DNA of 64,000 nt, taken from the NCBI RefSeq assembly GCF_050908995.1, contig NC_135118.1, positions 19,539,501 to 19,603,500 on the forward strand, read 5' to 3'. Below the pieces are notes generated by a model. That model did no database searches and was not told where the DNA came from. It worked only from the letters and a program-made list of their open reading frames with translations. Source of the stretch: Andrena cerasifolii. Lineage: Eukaryota > Arthropoda > Insecta > Hymenoptera > Andrenidae. This document shows positions 22,090-33,539 of this stretch, piece by piece. The position numbers were made by a program, and so were the translations under genes. Positions within the stretch are counted from its first letter, which is position 1; every line of letters begins with the position of its first letter.

Positions 22090-22640
22090 CTTAATAATTT
22101 CATTGAATTTATTGAAAATATATTATCGCCAAGACAAGACAAACGAACCGTGATGAATAGCTAAGCTCGATGACCCTGGCGGATGAGGATCCCTTCCGGA
22201 AGAAGGGCTCCGTGACGGAAAAGCAGAAGCAAGGACCCGTGATCAAAGAGAACTGAGAAGCCTGCAATGGAGGAAGAAGTAAATACCTACAAGAATAGCC
22301 AGAAGGTGGCTGCGAGATTTAGTCTCCGTTAGATACGCGAAGGCAGGCAGCAGAAGCAGGTACTAGAAGGGACAGCAGGGCAGAGAGTCCATAGAGTAGG
22401 CGGAGGAGGAAGCGACAAAGATATAGGAGCACGTAGCGAGCGCATACAACAGATTAGGGGGCACAAAGGAGGGCGGCAGACCTGTCGGAGGGCACAAAGG
22501 AAGGACCAGCATGAATGAAGGCAATGTTTAGGAAGAGAGGGACGGAAGGACGCGGTGAAAACAGCACAGGATACTGTGCGCTTACCCTTTAGCATCGAAA
22601 AGCATGAAATGAACAAATATATTACAACCACCACGCGATA
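22090..22640. other. Purine-rich segment of unknown origin
   Basis: Strongly A/G-biased on the plus strand and unlike its neighbours (gaggaggaagcgacaaag, gggcacaaaggagggcggca). It could be the decayed 3' end of a retroelement, but I see no reverse-transcriptase motif and no poly-A tail. Confidence 0.3.
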
Positions 22641-23047
22641 CCTCCATTTCGATATTTCAATATCTCAACACTAGGTTTTTAGCTTGTCTTCGCCAGACAT
22701 CACCATCCTATAATAATAAAACGCCTAGGGTAGGCACAATTCTTGTTGGAAACCCCCCTAGAAACGATTCTTCCTGGAAATTTGAAATTTCACAACTTTT
22801 GAGCCGCAGACGGGTGCCTGTCTAATTGGTCACCTGAATGGAATTTCGAGGAGCCTAAGTCACGCTCATGCCCAGCGATATTTGGAACACACACCCCTAG
22901 AAACGGAATACCGATTTTTTCCACTTTCGGGTACTTTTCTGGTACCTACAGCAGGCACCTGTCCCGTCTTGGGTCATGCCATGTTGTTTGCGAAGAAAGG
23001 GAAGTAAACTTGCCAAAACTTAGTGTTCAGCAGTGCGTAAAACTCGT

Positions 23048-23150
23048 AGGGTGGTATTCACGATTCTTAAGATCATCGTAAGATTTTTACGTTTCTTAAG
23101 ATTATGATGATCTTAAGAATAAGTAGCGACTGTGAATATCGCCCTTAGGG
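23048..23150. mobile_element. Small palindromic MITE, about 100 bp
   Basis: The arms agggtggtattcacg and gtgaatatcgccct are inverted, with inner pairing of ttcttaagatcatcgtaaga against gatgatcttaagaat. The left flank is TA and the right is TTA, compatible with a TA duplication. Confidence 0.6.
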
Positions 23151-23401
23151 TCTACGAGATAAACATAAACCTGTCTCAGGCCACAGGTACTACCCTTTTC
23201 CGAATTTTCCAGCTTTTAGCATTTTCACGGCATCTTTGAGTGCCCAGGAAATTTCAGGCTGAATCTGAACCTTTTAGGCCACCGGGAAGTACGAAAAAAG
23301 CGTCTGGACAGATTTTGCTAACAAACGAACCGATAGATTTTGAGTAAAAAATTTCCAAAGACCACCCTTTTTCGGCCTCCTGACTAAGCATGACACCTTA
23401 A

Positions 23402-24107
23402 GGGGGGAGCCTGGTGTAACTAAATGAAAATCGAGGCATTCTTCGGGAATTTTTTTTAAAGAAAGTATTTGATAGATCTTTCTGAAACTTTCAGGATATT
23501 GTATTAACAGGTTAAGGTATATAACAAAAAAAATATATTAAAAAAGAGCGGCAAATAACAAAGTTATGCCCAGTCCGTTGGCGACGCAATTATTGCACTG
23601 CGGGCAACGTAGCGTCTTTTGGTTTCATCTGAAACCAAAAATCGAACAATTTTCTTTCAGTTTATGAGTGTACGCACGGAATGAAGAAATTTGAAACTTA
23701 AAAGATGCAAAATGAACAAATGGCGGCCTCTTGAATAAAAAGTTCACTGTTTCCAACGAAATTTTGCCTTAAATGTGTAAAAAAAAGTTATTTATTTAAA
23801 CAATATCATTATACTAATAGCTTAGTACTATGAAGAAAATGTTCACAAATATCCGTGCACAAGGCCAAGTCGATTGGTTGAATATTTTTTTAGTTACATT
23901 GCCCGCAAAGTATAAAACTGTCGTTTCGAGAAAAACGCATTTCAAGTTTTGTGGTAGCCTGGCGCTCCGTAGCAAAATCGGCTATATCCGCTTTAATTTT
24001 TCGAATTTCGTTTTGCTGTTTTGGGAGCATATTATCGTGATGTTTAACTATTGATTTATGCAAAAAAAAAAATCAATTTCTTCGATCCGCTACACCAGGC
24101 TCCCCCC
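23402..24107. mobile_element. TTAA-flanked foldback element B, 706 bp
   Basis: The ends ggggggagcctggtgta and tacaccaggctcccccc are perfect inverted repeats, flanked by TTAA at 23398-23401 and 24108-24111. The interior carries gtttcgagaaaaacgca at 23923, as in element A. No transposase is present; the 74-codon open frame inside is not recognisable. Confidence 0.87.
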
Positions 24108-24111
24108 TTAA

Positions 24112-24865
24112 GACTTAGCAAAGTCTTCAGAAGGATCTGGAGGTGAATCATCGACATTGGCTGTTTCTTTATTCTTTATCTTCGCTTTGATCCTCGCCGC
24201 CGCGGCAATAAGAGCGTGCCCTTAATGTCGTTCCTTTTACCGCGGCCAGGGGTCATAAATTTACGGCAATTAGCGGTATCAACGCCGATAGACGAGCACC
24301 AGACGATCGTGCAGGTTGTGGACCTCTGTCGCGTTATTAACGGCCGTGCAACGACACCACGAGCCACTCACCATGTGCACAATAAATATGCACATCGTTG
24401 CTGAAGCACGTGGGCGACACTCTCGTTCGATGAACGACGGGGCGACCACTATTTTCGTCGCGTCGATTTTATTGGATGAGCGTGTCTAGCCCCCATGCGC
24501 GAGCCGTCGCGTCGCTGTACCTGCTCTCACTGGTCTATTATCGTCGTCGCCGTCTTCCGACAGACTCCGTTCGACTTGACGAGCGAATTAATTATGGAGA
24601 TTAGCGCGATTACTCGGCCAGCGAAATTCAACGGACGTGGAAAGAAACGTGGAAGGTCGATTAGATTGCCGGAGGTCGAAGTACCTTTGGCCGTGGATGG
24701 ATTATTCATTGCTGAGGTCGATATTCGCGAAATGGCTGCCACTTTTAGCTGAATTAATTTCATGGATTTGATATAATTAAGTAAACGGAATTACTTTTAT
24801 ATCTGTTCTTAGTAGAGTTAATATTTATATTTGTATATGTTTGTTCGGACCTACTATTCAAAAAT
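24112..24865. other. GC-rich island, no gene
   Basis: Short overlapping frames at 24176-24404 and 24495-24763; no domain is recognised. Confidence 0.45.
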
Positions 24866-25375
24866 TGAAACGCCCCGATTCAATGTACGCTTGGTACGAA
24901 ATGTTAGAGGAGATCTGCTGCCAGGTCCAGAGTTGGCCCTTTAAGGGTTGATTAGGGTAGAATTTAAAAATTGGTTTTTAAGCATTTCTGTTGTTAGGCT
25001 AAAACCGAGTATCGATATCGAATTAGGCTGAAGAGGTTTTGAGGAATCCGTGAAACAGATTTTACCACTTTTCATCCCCTTAGGGGTTGATTAGGGCAAA
25101 ATCCTGAAATTTGTTTCTAGGCCTTTGTAAGTAAAAACCAAGTGTATATCTAATCGGGCCGAAGAGATTTCAAGAAATCCGTGAAAGCACATTTTACCCC
25201 TTTTCACCTCCTTGGGGATGGAATTTAAAAAAATTCTCCATTAGTGGGCCCCTGCGTCATAAAACAACGTACTTTCCAAATTTCACGTTCCTAAGTTAAA
25301 CAGTTTAAGCTGGGCGTTGATGAGTCAATCAGTCAGTTAGTTAGTCAGGACTTCTTCTTTTATATACATATGTAA
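24866..25375 (+). mobile_element. Element with internal duplication and GTCA-rich terminus
   Basis: Two diverged units of about 140 bp start tttaagggttgattaggg (24940) and cttaggggttgattaggg (25079). The right end reads gatgagtcaatcagtcagtt followed by a TATA-rich tail, and the same end occurs inverted at 28195-28290. It is a dispersed non-coding element of unassigned class. Confidence 0.55.
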
Positions 25376-26160
25376 GAATAATAAGGAATATATAGATGGG
25401 AGGCTAAATGAATTTTTGTTGCAAGATTGTGGAAATTGCTGTAGAGTATTAAATTTGATTGAACCTCGCTTCTGTGAATGCTGGGTTTAATATCGATTAT
25501 ATTATAGGGACCTTTCGTTCAATCATCGATTGTCCTCGTGTCAGGGCCAGGGTCTGCTGGATAGCGTTACCGACGTAATCCACAATAGCAAATAGGATCG
25601 ATTAGCGACTCAAGACCTCCAAGAAGCTATCCCTGTTTCGTATTTGGCTACCCTACTTCATCCCATCTCTCTGTTACTTTGTGCGAACAAAGGCTTCCGA
25701 CTTGTAGCTATGTAATAACTGCTAATCCATGGTTACACGTCGACGGTACAAAAGACACTAACGTCGAGTTGAATTTCTGAGGGTTCAAGTTTAAACGCAC
25801 TTTGAATCAGCGTTGCAATCACCTGTGAACCGACTCACCATCCAAGGATCAGGGAATCGCGTTAAAGTGTCAAATGATCAATAAAGGGACCAAATGAGAA
25901 CACTCAGGGGTTAAAGAACTCGACGGTCGACTAGCAATTACGAACAGATGGAAGTGCGCTGGCAGTGGCGTAGAAAGTAAGCGCGAAGGAATTCGTCAGA
26001 GTCGCAATTAACGAGGCTTCTTAAATCCCCCTCACAGACAATTAGCGCGTTTGTCAACGCTGACAGACATCCCCACAAACGTGGCGAATAAAGTGTGCAG
26101 CCGCTGGTTTATCAAGTCGTATGCATGTGCCACGAGCCACTCGAGCGAGGCGTGTGGTAG
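25376..26160. other. Intergenic, no feature seen
   Basis: Moderate GC content. No gene or repeat is recognised. Confidence 0.45.
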
Positions 26161-26164
26161 CTGC

Positions 26165-27235
26165 AATGGGTTTAGCGAGGTGTACAGTGGCTGGAAACGA
26201 TGTAGCGAGGTGTACAGTAGCTGGAAAAAGTATAATATGGTTTATAGTAGTTGGAAAAGGTTTAGCGAGGTGTTATTAATATTATTAAATGACTTTCTTG
26301 CACCATTACAATTAATATGACAATGGCGAGTAAGCGAGGTTCAACATTAACTGCTCTACAACCTAACCCAAAGAGACGATAGGAGTTAAGAAAAAGAAAG
26401 GAACTAAATGTAGCTGGAAAAGGTCTAGCGAGGTGTGTAGTAACTGGAAAAGGTATAGTATGGTGTATAGAAGCTGAAAGCGATATAGCGAGATGTATAG
26501 CAGCTGGAAAAGGTTTAGCGAGGTGTTATAGCAGCTGGAAAAGGTTTAGCGATGTGTTATAGCAGCTGGAAAAGGTCTAGCGAGGTGTGTAGTAACTGGA
26601 AAAGGTATAGCATGGTGTATAGAAGCTGAAAGCGATATAGCGAGGTGTATAGCAGCTGGAAAAGGTTTAGCGAGGTGTTATAGCAGCTGGAAAAGGTTTA
26701 GCGATGTGTTATAGCAGCTGGAAAAGGTCTAGCGAGGTGTGTAGTAACTGAAAAAGGTATAGCATGGTGTATAGAAGCTGAAAGCGATATAGCGAGGTGT
26801 ATAGCAGCTGGAAAAGGTTTAGCGAGGTGTTATAGCAGCTGGAAAAGGTTTAGCGATGTGTTATAGCAGCTGGAAAAGGTCTAGCGAGGTGTGTAGTAGC
26901 TGGAAAAGGTACTGCAGCGAGGTGTATAGTAGTTGGAAAAGTGTTAGCTAGGCGTATAGTAGTTGGAAAAGTGTTAGCTAGGCGTATAGTAGTTGGGAAA
27001 GGTATAGCGAGGTGTTATAGCAGCTGGAAAAGGTCTAGCGAGGTGTGTAGGAACTGGAAAAGGTATAGCATTGTGTATAGCAGATGGAAAATGTACTATA
27101 GCGAGGTGTATACAAGCTGGAAAAGGTTTAGCGAGGTGTATAGTAGTTGGAAAACGTTTAGCGAGGTGTATAGTAGTTGGTAAAGTGATAGCGAGGTGTA
27201 TAGTAGTTGGTAAAGTGATAGCGAGGTCGTAAATT
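26165..27235. repeat. 30-bp minisatellite with a 152-bp higher-order repeat
   Basis: The basic unit is about 30 bp (agctggaaaaggtttagcga). Between 26421 and 26876 it is organised as three 152-bp blocks of five units; the marker aggtctagcgaggtgtgtag recurs at 26421, 26573, 26725 and 26877. The array is interrupted at 26281-26403 by another repeat. Translation gives a 10-residue repeat (SEVYSSWKRF), but 31-bp units break the frame and there is no sign of a gene. Confidence 0.92.
26281..26403 (+). repeat. Dispersed repeat inside the minisatellite, second copy at 37634-37768
   Basis: Shared blocks are cttgcaccattacaattaat, atgacaatggcgagtaagcg and aaagagacg-ag-taagaaaaagaaagga. In both places the block is fused to a tandem-repeat array. 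Confidence 0.75.
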
Positions 27236-28190
27236 AAACCATCGCCACCAACTGACATAGCGATGTACACTGATTAAGACTTCGGGTCTCTACCTTCTCA
27301 TATTTCTGCCACTACGTTTGTGCCAACTCTAGAAACACGCCTGTTTACTTTAACGCTCCACCGACTTTACGACCTCGCTATTACCTCGTCCAGCTACTAT
27401 AAACGCTGCGCACACGACAGATGCACCAGCGCTCGAAGGAAAGTGCGCTGCACTCACAGCCGTTACACTTTTGCGGAACACTTATGTTAGAAAATCGGCA
27501 TCGACTTATCCCTAGTCTGTTACTTTTGTTGCGCTGTTAATTAGCGCGCAATTACGGAAGGCCCGGCGGTAGTTAAAATGATTCGCACATCGCGGATCCT
27601 CCGTTAACAGACATCGCGTAGTACGTTAATGTTTCGCTTCAATTAGAAAGTAGCACTTGCAAGGATGGCAGAGCTTTAGGAAGCGATGATTGCTACGGGA
27701 TTACGAAAAAAAAAGAAGACTAATTGGGTTATAAGGAGAATCGACCACGTAATACGTACAAGAATTCCGCTTTGCAGACTTGTTAAATTCCTTGTTTCCG
27801 TACTGTATACTTAAGTACAGTTTACTTCAACTTTTATGTCCGTGGCTCTCTTTATTATAAGTGATAGGTCACGCTGTTTACTATTATCCTTTATAAAGTG
27901 TAAAGAGCAAATTGGTTTACAAATTGATCAGAAGCCGATTAAGTATTCAATAATTTCTTGTGACACTTCAGAAGACCTCTACGAACCCAGTTGCACGTCA
28001 CGCGGCGCAAGAAATAATTTCATTATCAAATTCATCTATCTATACTAGTTATTATATAAATTTGAAGTTGCACACTTTGAAATACGCTTCCTCAATAAAT
28101 ATGAACCGTACCCACATGTGTGTTACATCACTTTGTTTGTCTTCATAAGAGGGAAGTTTTAACGTTTTTATTTATTTTTAAATAATCCAT
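27236..28190. other. Intergenic, no feature seen
   Basis: The first part (27280-27680) is GC-richer and the rest AT-rich. Only short frames are present. Confidence 0.45.
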
Positions 28191-28194
28191 CTAC

Positions 28195-28826
28195 CTACAT
28201 ATATAAAACAAATACCACTGACTTACTTACTCGCTCACTGACTCATCACGATTTCTCTGGAACCACTGATCCTATGACCATGAAAGGTAGGTGCAGGTGC
28301 TTGCAAAGAAATCTTTTTAAAAACTCCCTCGCCTTCACTGAAAAAAGATATATAACTCGATCAACGCCGGGAGCTTTAAGCTAATCCTTCATAAAGTACC
28401 TCTAGATCGAACGAAGTAAAAAATTATCGCGGTGGGGACTTTTTAGTTACCATTACTATTATCGATCACTGGAAGCAAGACTTATGAACGCTGAAATTGA
28501 ATCGTATTGTTCACCGTGCTTAATCGTATGCAACAGATACTCGACGTTCTGTAAAACGATTTTAACTAGTTCTACGTATCCGGGGGTATAGCTAGGCTAA
28601 CAAGCCTTTACCACCCTTTCTGTGAAATTTCATCAAATATTTTAATTTAAAAGCGTCGAGACAATTTTAAGATGAATTCAATATGACAACTTACATACGA
28701 GTTATTGCTAATTTCCTATATGAAAAAAGGAAGTTGTTTTTAAAGTTGATTTAACAATCTATATTTAAACCTTTTTCAATTTCTTTCCCCTAAAATTTGC
28801 CGCCCCAGGCTGCAAAGCCTACTTGC
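28195..28826 (-). mobile_element. Diverged inverted relative of the GTCA-rich element
   Basis: Read on the minus strand, the end gtgatgagtcagtgagcgag followed by TATATATG-rich DNA matches the right terminus of the element at 24866-25375, including the preceding ttcatggtcataggatcagt block. The inner limit is uncertain. Confidence 0.45.
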
Positions 28827-29375
28827 AAGGGAAGTTTGGCATCTCGAGAATTCAAAAAAATCTGAAACTTTCCAGAAACGCAGCTCAAGTGATGCTAACA
28901 ATGTAACTATTCTTTGATTCGGCAATAAAACGGTCCTAAGGGCGAAAACACCCACTTCAAAAAATTTTGAGTTTTCAGATTATCGTGAATATCTACGAAA
29001 CTGTAAAAGATATCAAAAAGAAGTTAATTTCAAACTTTTGTGTTTCTTTATGTTCTATAAATCAACGATAGAGAATTTGCGAACAAATTTTTTTTTTTCA
29101 AAATTTAACTCCACGTTTTTTCGACAATTCTTTATCCCGATATTGTAGAGTATCGAAATCCATGAAACTTTGAACCTTTTTTAATACCTTTTACGGTTTC
29201 GCAGATATTCACGATAATATGAAAATTCCCAATTTCTTTGCGGGGGTGTTTTCACCCCTAGGACACTTTTATTGCCACATCATAAAAATAGCTACGTTAT
29301 TAACATCAAGTGAGCCACATTTCTGCAAATTTTCAGACTTTTTTTTAATTTTCGAGTTGCCGGACTTCATATCCA
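28827..29375. mobile_element. Foldback element, sister family of CAAGGGAAG
   Basis: The left end caagggaagtttggcatctc and right-hand ttttcgagttgccggacttc are inverted. The arms share gatattcacgataat and an inverted pair around cctaagggcgaaaacaccc / gggtgttttcacccctagga. It resembles the 31642-32072 family at its terminus and in aattcaaaaaaatctgaaac. A half copy is at 32745-33020. Confidence 0.75.
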
Positions 29376-30985
29376 CCCCTGACGGTGATTCTACTGGACC
29401 AGGTTCCATCTCCATTCTCCATAAAAACGACGAAAATTAGAAAACAGAAGTGTTACAATATTTAGTGACCTGTGTCACGTCACGACCTTAACTTTTTTTT
29501 AAAAAAAATCACCAACGGCACCTGTAAGGTGGTGCCATTGTACTTATAAAGAAACGGAGTAATTTTCACAGATAAAACGCAAGGATATGTTCAATTCTAC
29601 AACGAGCGATCTCGAAGTCAGGCAGCAGCCGTCGCGAAGTCGTGGGTCGTTCTATTTGCCGACGAGGAATCCTCATGCGTGTACGAAGAGGGCTTTTGTG
29701 TTGCACAACGCGAAAAAAAAAACACGCTTGGTTTCGAAGAGCGGGGCGCGCACGGACGGGTCACGCTGGTTGCGCGTTAAAAAAAGAAACTGAACAAAGT
29801 GTTCGCGTAAATTGACTACGAACTGGGGCAAGCGTGGCGCAGCTCTGACCTCGTGCCATCCCCCGGGCGGGCACGTTCAATACCGAAAGCACAAGGAGGC
29901 GAAAAGGCATTGATGACGTGTTAAGGACGCCAGAAAAGGCCCCGCGAAATTCTTAATAAATGCTTTCTTCGCGCGACGGAAATGTGGCTGCGTTAGATGT
30001 TTAAGCCCGATGGAAATTCAGACATATTGGCCCAAATTGGCACATCATATAAATAGCATTAACAGCTAAAGTTTTACCAATCTGAACTCACACTGACACT
30101 TAAATTTGTATCTTTTTATACTCAATGCACTGTCTTTATTAATTTTTTTTTAATTAATATTTTTAAATTTCGTTTAACATCGCATCGTTTGTGATTGTAC
30201 AAGTGTGAAAGTGCGTACAATTTTTGTCCTTTTCCTTCTTTAATACATGTTAAGTAGTTGTGTAATATTACCCATAATTTCAGCTCCCTTTTATTTTATT
30301 TTTATTTCGACGCTGAATTGAAAAAAACACGTTTTTCCTTCGAATAAAAGCTTAGCCACTGATTAATATCGTGGGTCACCGGTGACCCACGTGGCACGGA
30401 ACGTGCTAATGGCCCGCTGACGTCAGGGTATTAGCATTAGAATAAGATTACGGTATCTCGAACGAATTTCTAGCATGAAACCTTTAAGTGTCTGAAAGAT
30501 GCTCCTCCTGGGACAGAGGTTTGCGTATCGTGAATGAAAATCGTTGCACGGCGACGATATAATAAGCGCCGCGACCAGAATAAAACGTCACTTCGGTGGT
30601 TTCGCTGCCAAGATACGAAAATAGGGTTAAAACCGAATTCGAGGGAAGAAATTCGATACGCTGGATGATCTTGATGGCGGGGGAATAAATCCTTCGATCA
30701 GGAAGGGGGGTTTAATTAAGACATTCTGACCTTGATCCGTGACAGTCAACTGCGAGGGCCTTGCTATCGGCTCGATCAACGTGCAGGTCTTTGCAATCGA
30801 CTCGTACAACATAGAAGTAGGGGTGTGCGAGAGTACGCGGAATTTGCGAGCTGAGCTGAACTCGGTTCGATCGCTCCGAATCGGGCGTATGAATTTTCTG
30901 AATTGCTTAAGATTCAGGAACTGAAAGCAATGCGAGCTACTTGAGAAACTGAAACGGCTCGAATATTCGAGGCTTCGTAAAGACT
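29376..30985. other. Intergenic DNA, with a 22-bp perfect palindrome at 30370-30391
   Basis: No gene is supported. The palindrome cgtgggtcaccggtgaccca, completed by cg, is made of two inverted GGGTCA half-sites with a 4-bp CCGG spacer. GC-rich parts lie at 29600-29960 and 30390-30930. Confidence 0.5.
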
Positions 30986-31490
30986 TCGAATTACTTGCGT
31001 TACTCGTAAATATTCGAATTATTCGAAATACTCGAGTTACTCGTAAATATTCGAATTATTCGAATTATTCGAATTACTCGAGTTACTCGTAAATATTCGA
31101 ATTATTCGAATTATTCGAGTTACTCGTAAATATTCAAATTATTCGAATTACTCGAGTTATTCGAATTACTCGAGTTATTCGTAAATATTCGATTTACTCG
31201 AGTTACCCGTAAATAATCGAATTGCTCGAGTTACCCGTAAATAATCGAATTGCTCGTAAATATTCGAATGACTAGCAAATATTCGAATGACTCGTAAATA
31301 TTCGAATGACTCGTAAATATTCGAATGACTCGTAAATATTCGAATGACTCGTAAATATTCGAATGACTCGTAAATATTCGAATGACTAGCAAATATTTGA
31401 ATTATTCGTGAATATTCGAATCACTCGTGAATATTTGAATGACTTGTAAATATTCGAATTATTCGTGAATATTCGAATGACTCGATTTAA
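30986..31490. repeat. TCGAA-rich minisatellite
   Basis: Units of 19-28 bp built on ctcgtaaatattcgaa are repeated for about 500 bp. A homogeneous 19-bp form (tgactcgtaaatattcgaa) is repeated from about 31270 to 31390, and a second form includes ttactcgagttactcg. Confidence 0.9.
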
Positions 31491-31641
31491 TCGAATATTT
31501 ATGTATTTAATATCAATGCTAATCTAGCTGTATAAGACGCTAGTAACTCGTAGCATTTCAGTACGGAAGAAGTATGTACTCTTATAAGCAGCTGTGGTCG
31601 AAATATCAAGCTTAGTAGCAAGAAATCCATCGATCGACTGG

Positions 31642-32072
31642 CAAGGGAAGATCCTGAACCCGAAAATTCTAAAAATTCTGAAACTTTGTGCATACGTAGG
31701 AGCTTTCCTCCTGATTACAACGCCATTTTGTTTGCTGTCCAAATTCACTTACACGGGGTGAAATTAACCCCTGAAAATTCGGCTATTTTCCGATTTTGCG
31801 TTATAACTCCCCAACTGTAAGAGATAGAAAACAAGTTTCAAGACAAAAGTTACTTCTTTTAATTAGATCTATCATTTGGTAAACAAATTATTTTACAGTT
31901 CACGAGTTATAACACAAAACAGGAAAATAACCGGATTTTCAGGGGTCAATTACACCCCCTTAGAGTGAATTTCGGCAGCAAACAAAAATCGTGTTAGAAT
32001 CGGGAGGAAATTCCCTACACATTCACGAAGTTTCAGAATTTTTTGAATTCCCGGGTTCAGGATGTTTCCTTG
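31642..32072. mobile_element. CAAGGGAAG foldback element, full copy, 431 bp
   Basis: The ends caagggaagatcctgaaccc and gggttcaggatgtttccttg are inverted and flanked by TGG on both sides (31639-31641 and 32073-32075). The arms are near-complete inverted copies around a short centre. A 3-bp duplication is found in PIF/Harbinger and CACTA transposons; the assignment is open. Confidence 0.85.
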
Positions 32073-32075
32073 TGG

Positions 32076-32744
32076 GCAAAATCTGGCTTCCAGTTGCGTT
32101 CCAGCAGTCCGAATTAATCGTTCTTTTCTCCCCGCGACATCGCCCCAAACACAAAGGACCCCGTTCCGCTTATCCCGGGAGCAGAAAACGCGCGTCGAAT
32201 GAATTCTGGGAATTAAATTAAATCACGATCGGCGCCACAGAGGAAAGCTTGAAGCGCTATAGGTCACGGGCGTCAGGCCGCATCAACTTTTATCATTCGT
32301 TCCACCGGTTTATAAGAAGCGCCGAACGAGTTATCGGCGTTCTTATGTCCCTGCATTGTTCCGACGCGAAACCGGGACGAAGTACAAAAGGGGCCGCGGG
32401 AAAGGGGAAGAAGATAAAGAAGGATTACACACTCTCCGTGCGAATACTTTCTAACGAGCGCATATTGGAACATTCCCGCGGATGTTTCCTGCATCCAGTG
32501 TGTAAGTACTTACACTGCCGTACTTGTTGTAGGCACGTTTAATAAAGGAGAAAAGAGGAAGTTCCTCCAGATATTTGCGAAGCCTATAGCAATCGTTTCA
32601 TTCTATTTTACTATCTTAAAAGTGGCTTCCGAGCTGCGATTTGATTATAGTTATTATTATTGTTATTATTCAAGTATTATTGACAGAAGTATTATTCCTC
32701 TCTTTGAGATATAACTGTTGATTCTGGTGGTCAACATTGTACAA
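32076..32744. other. GC-rich island, no gene
   Basis: An open frame at 32249-32542 overlaps one on the other strand; neither is recognisable. Confidence 0.4.
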
Positions 32745-33020
32745 AGGGTGGTGGAGATAGATTTTGAAAAAAAAATGTTTTCCCAAATTCTGTGTCGCCG
32801 CTTTATAGAATTTTACTTTCTACCACCATTTTTTATAGAGAAGGTGTTTTCAGCGTTAGGACTGTTTTATTGTCGAATCTAGAAATAGTTAGATTAACCT
32901 CACTTGAGCTACATTTCTGCAAAGTTTCAGATTTTTTTTCTTCAAATTTTCGAGTTGCCGAACTTTCTTTGTTAGTCTTACGCACACGGACTGAGTATCC
33001 TCATCCCCTCTGATTCTACA
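32745..33020. mobile_element. Half copy of the 28827-29375 foldback family
   Basis: Shares gaaggtgttttcagcgttag, ttattgtcgaatc, cacttgagctacatttctgc and caaattttcgagttgccgaa with the right arm of the full element. Confidence 0.7.
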
Positions 33021-33539
33021 GACGTATACATGTGTATTAAAAACAAGGAGTAGCGATGTGATAAAGGGAAACAATAACCAACTATGTTACGTTTTATTCT
33101 GTTTTCTCTAACGAAACGTGGACGCAATAAATGATCAAATACTTTTCAGCGGTAGTAGTAATCACAGTCTGTCAGCTCCGGTAAGAGGTAAAGGCTGTCC
33201 GCGATGATTTGTTGCGTCGCCGCGAAGCGGACACGTTCTCGGAATTTATTCCGCGCGTACCTGCACGAATACTGATGCACCGTGTTCTATAACGACGTGA
33301 CAAATGCGCGTCGCTATTTTAACACGACCTACCAGAAGGGTATCGAAAGTATCTTGTACGTTAATTAACGATATCGCGGTGGTGGAGGAGGCCCCCTGAG
33401 TGACCGGTTGATTTTCTTCCAACGCTATTGTAATTCAGCCCTTGGGCTTCTTAGTCGCCTTAAAGTTTCAATCAACATCAGGTACTGGTATAATTGAAAT
33501 CAGTAGAAGTTCATTTAATTCTACGAATTAAATGAATTA
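33021..33539. other. Intergenic, no feature seen
   Basis: A short GC-rich stretch at 33160-33420, otherwise ordinary. Confidence 0.4.

Noticed and set aside
26941..27183. Apparent repeat protein (SEVYSSWKRF repeats)
   Set aside because: A 30-bp minisatellite keeps frame only locally; 31-bp units shift it, and no splice sites or start support a gene.
29825..29890. Possible tRNA-like segment (tggcgcagctctgac ... gttcaatacc)
   Set aside because: The B-box is poor and no cloverleaf with a proper acceptor stem can be drawn.
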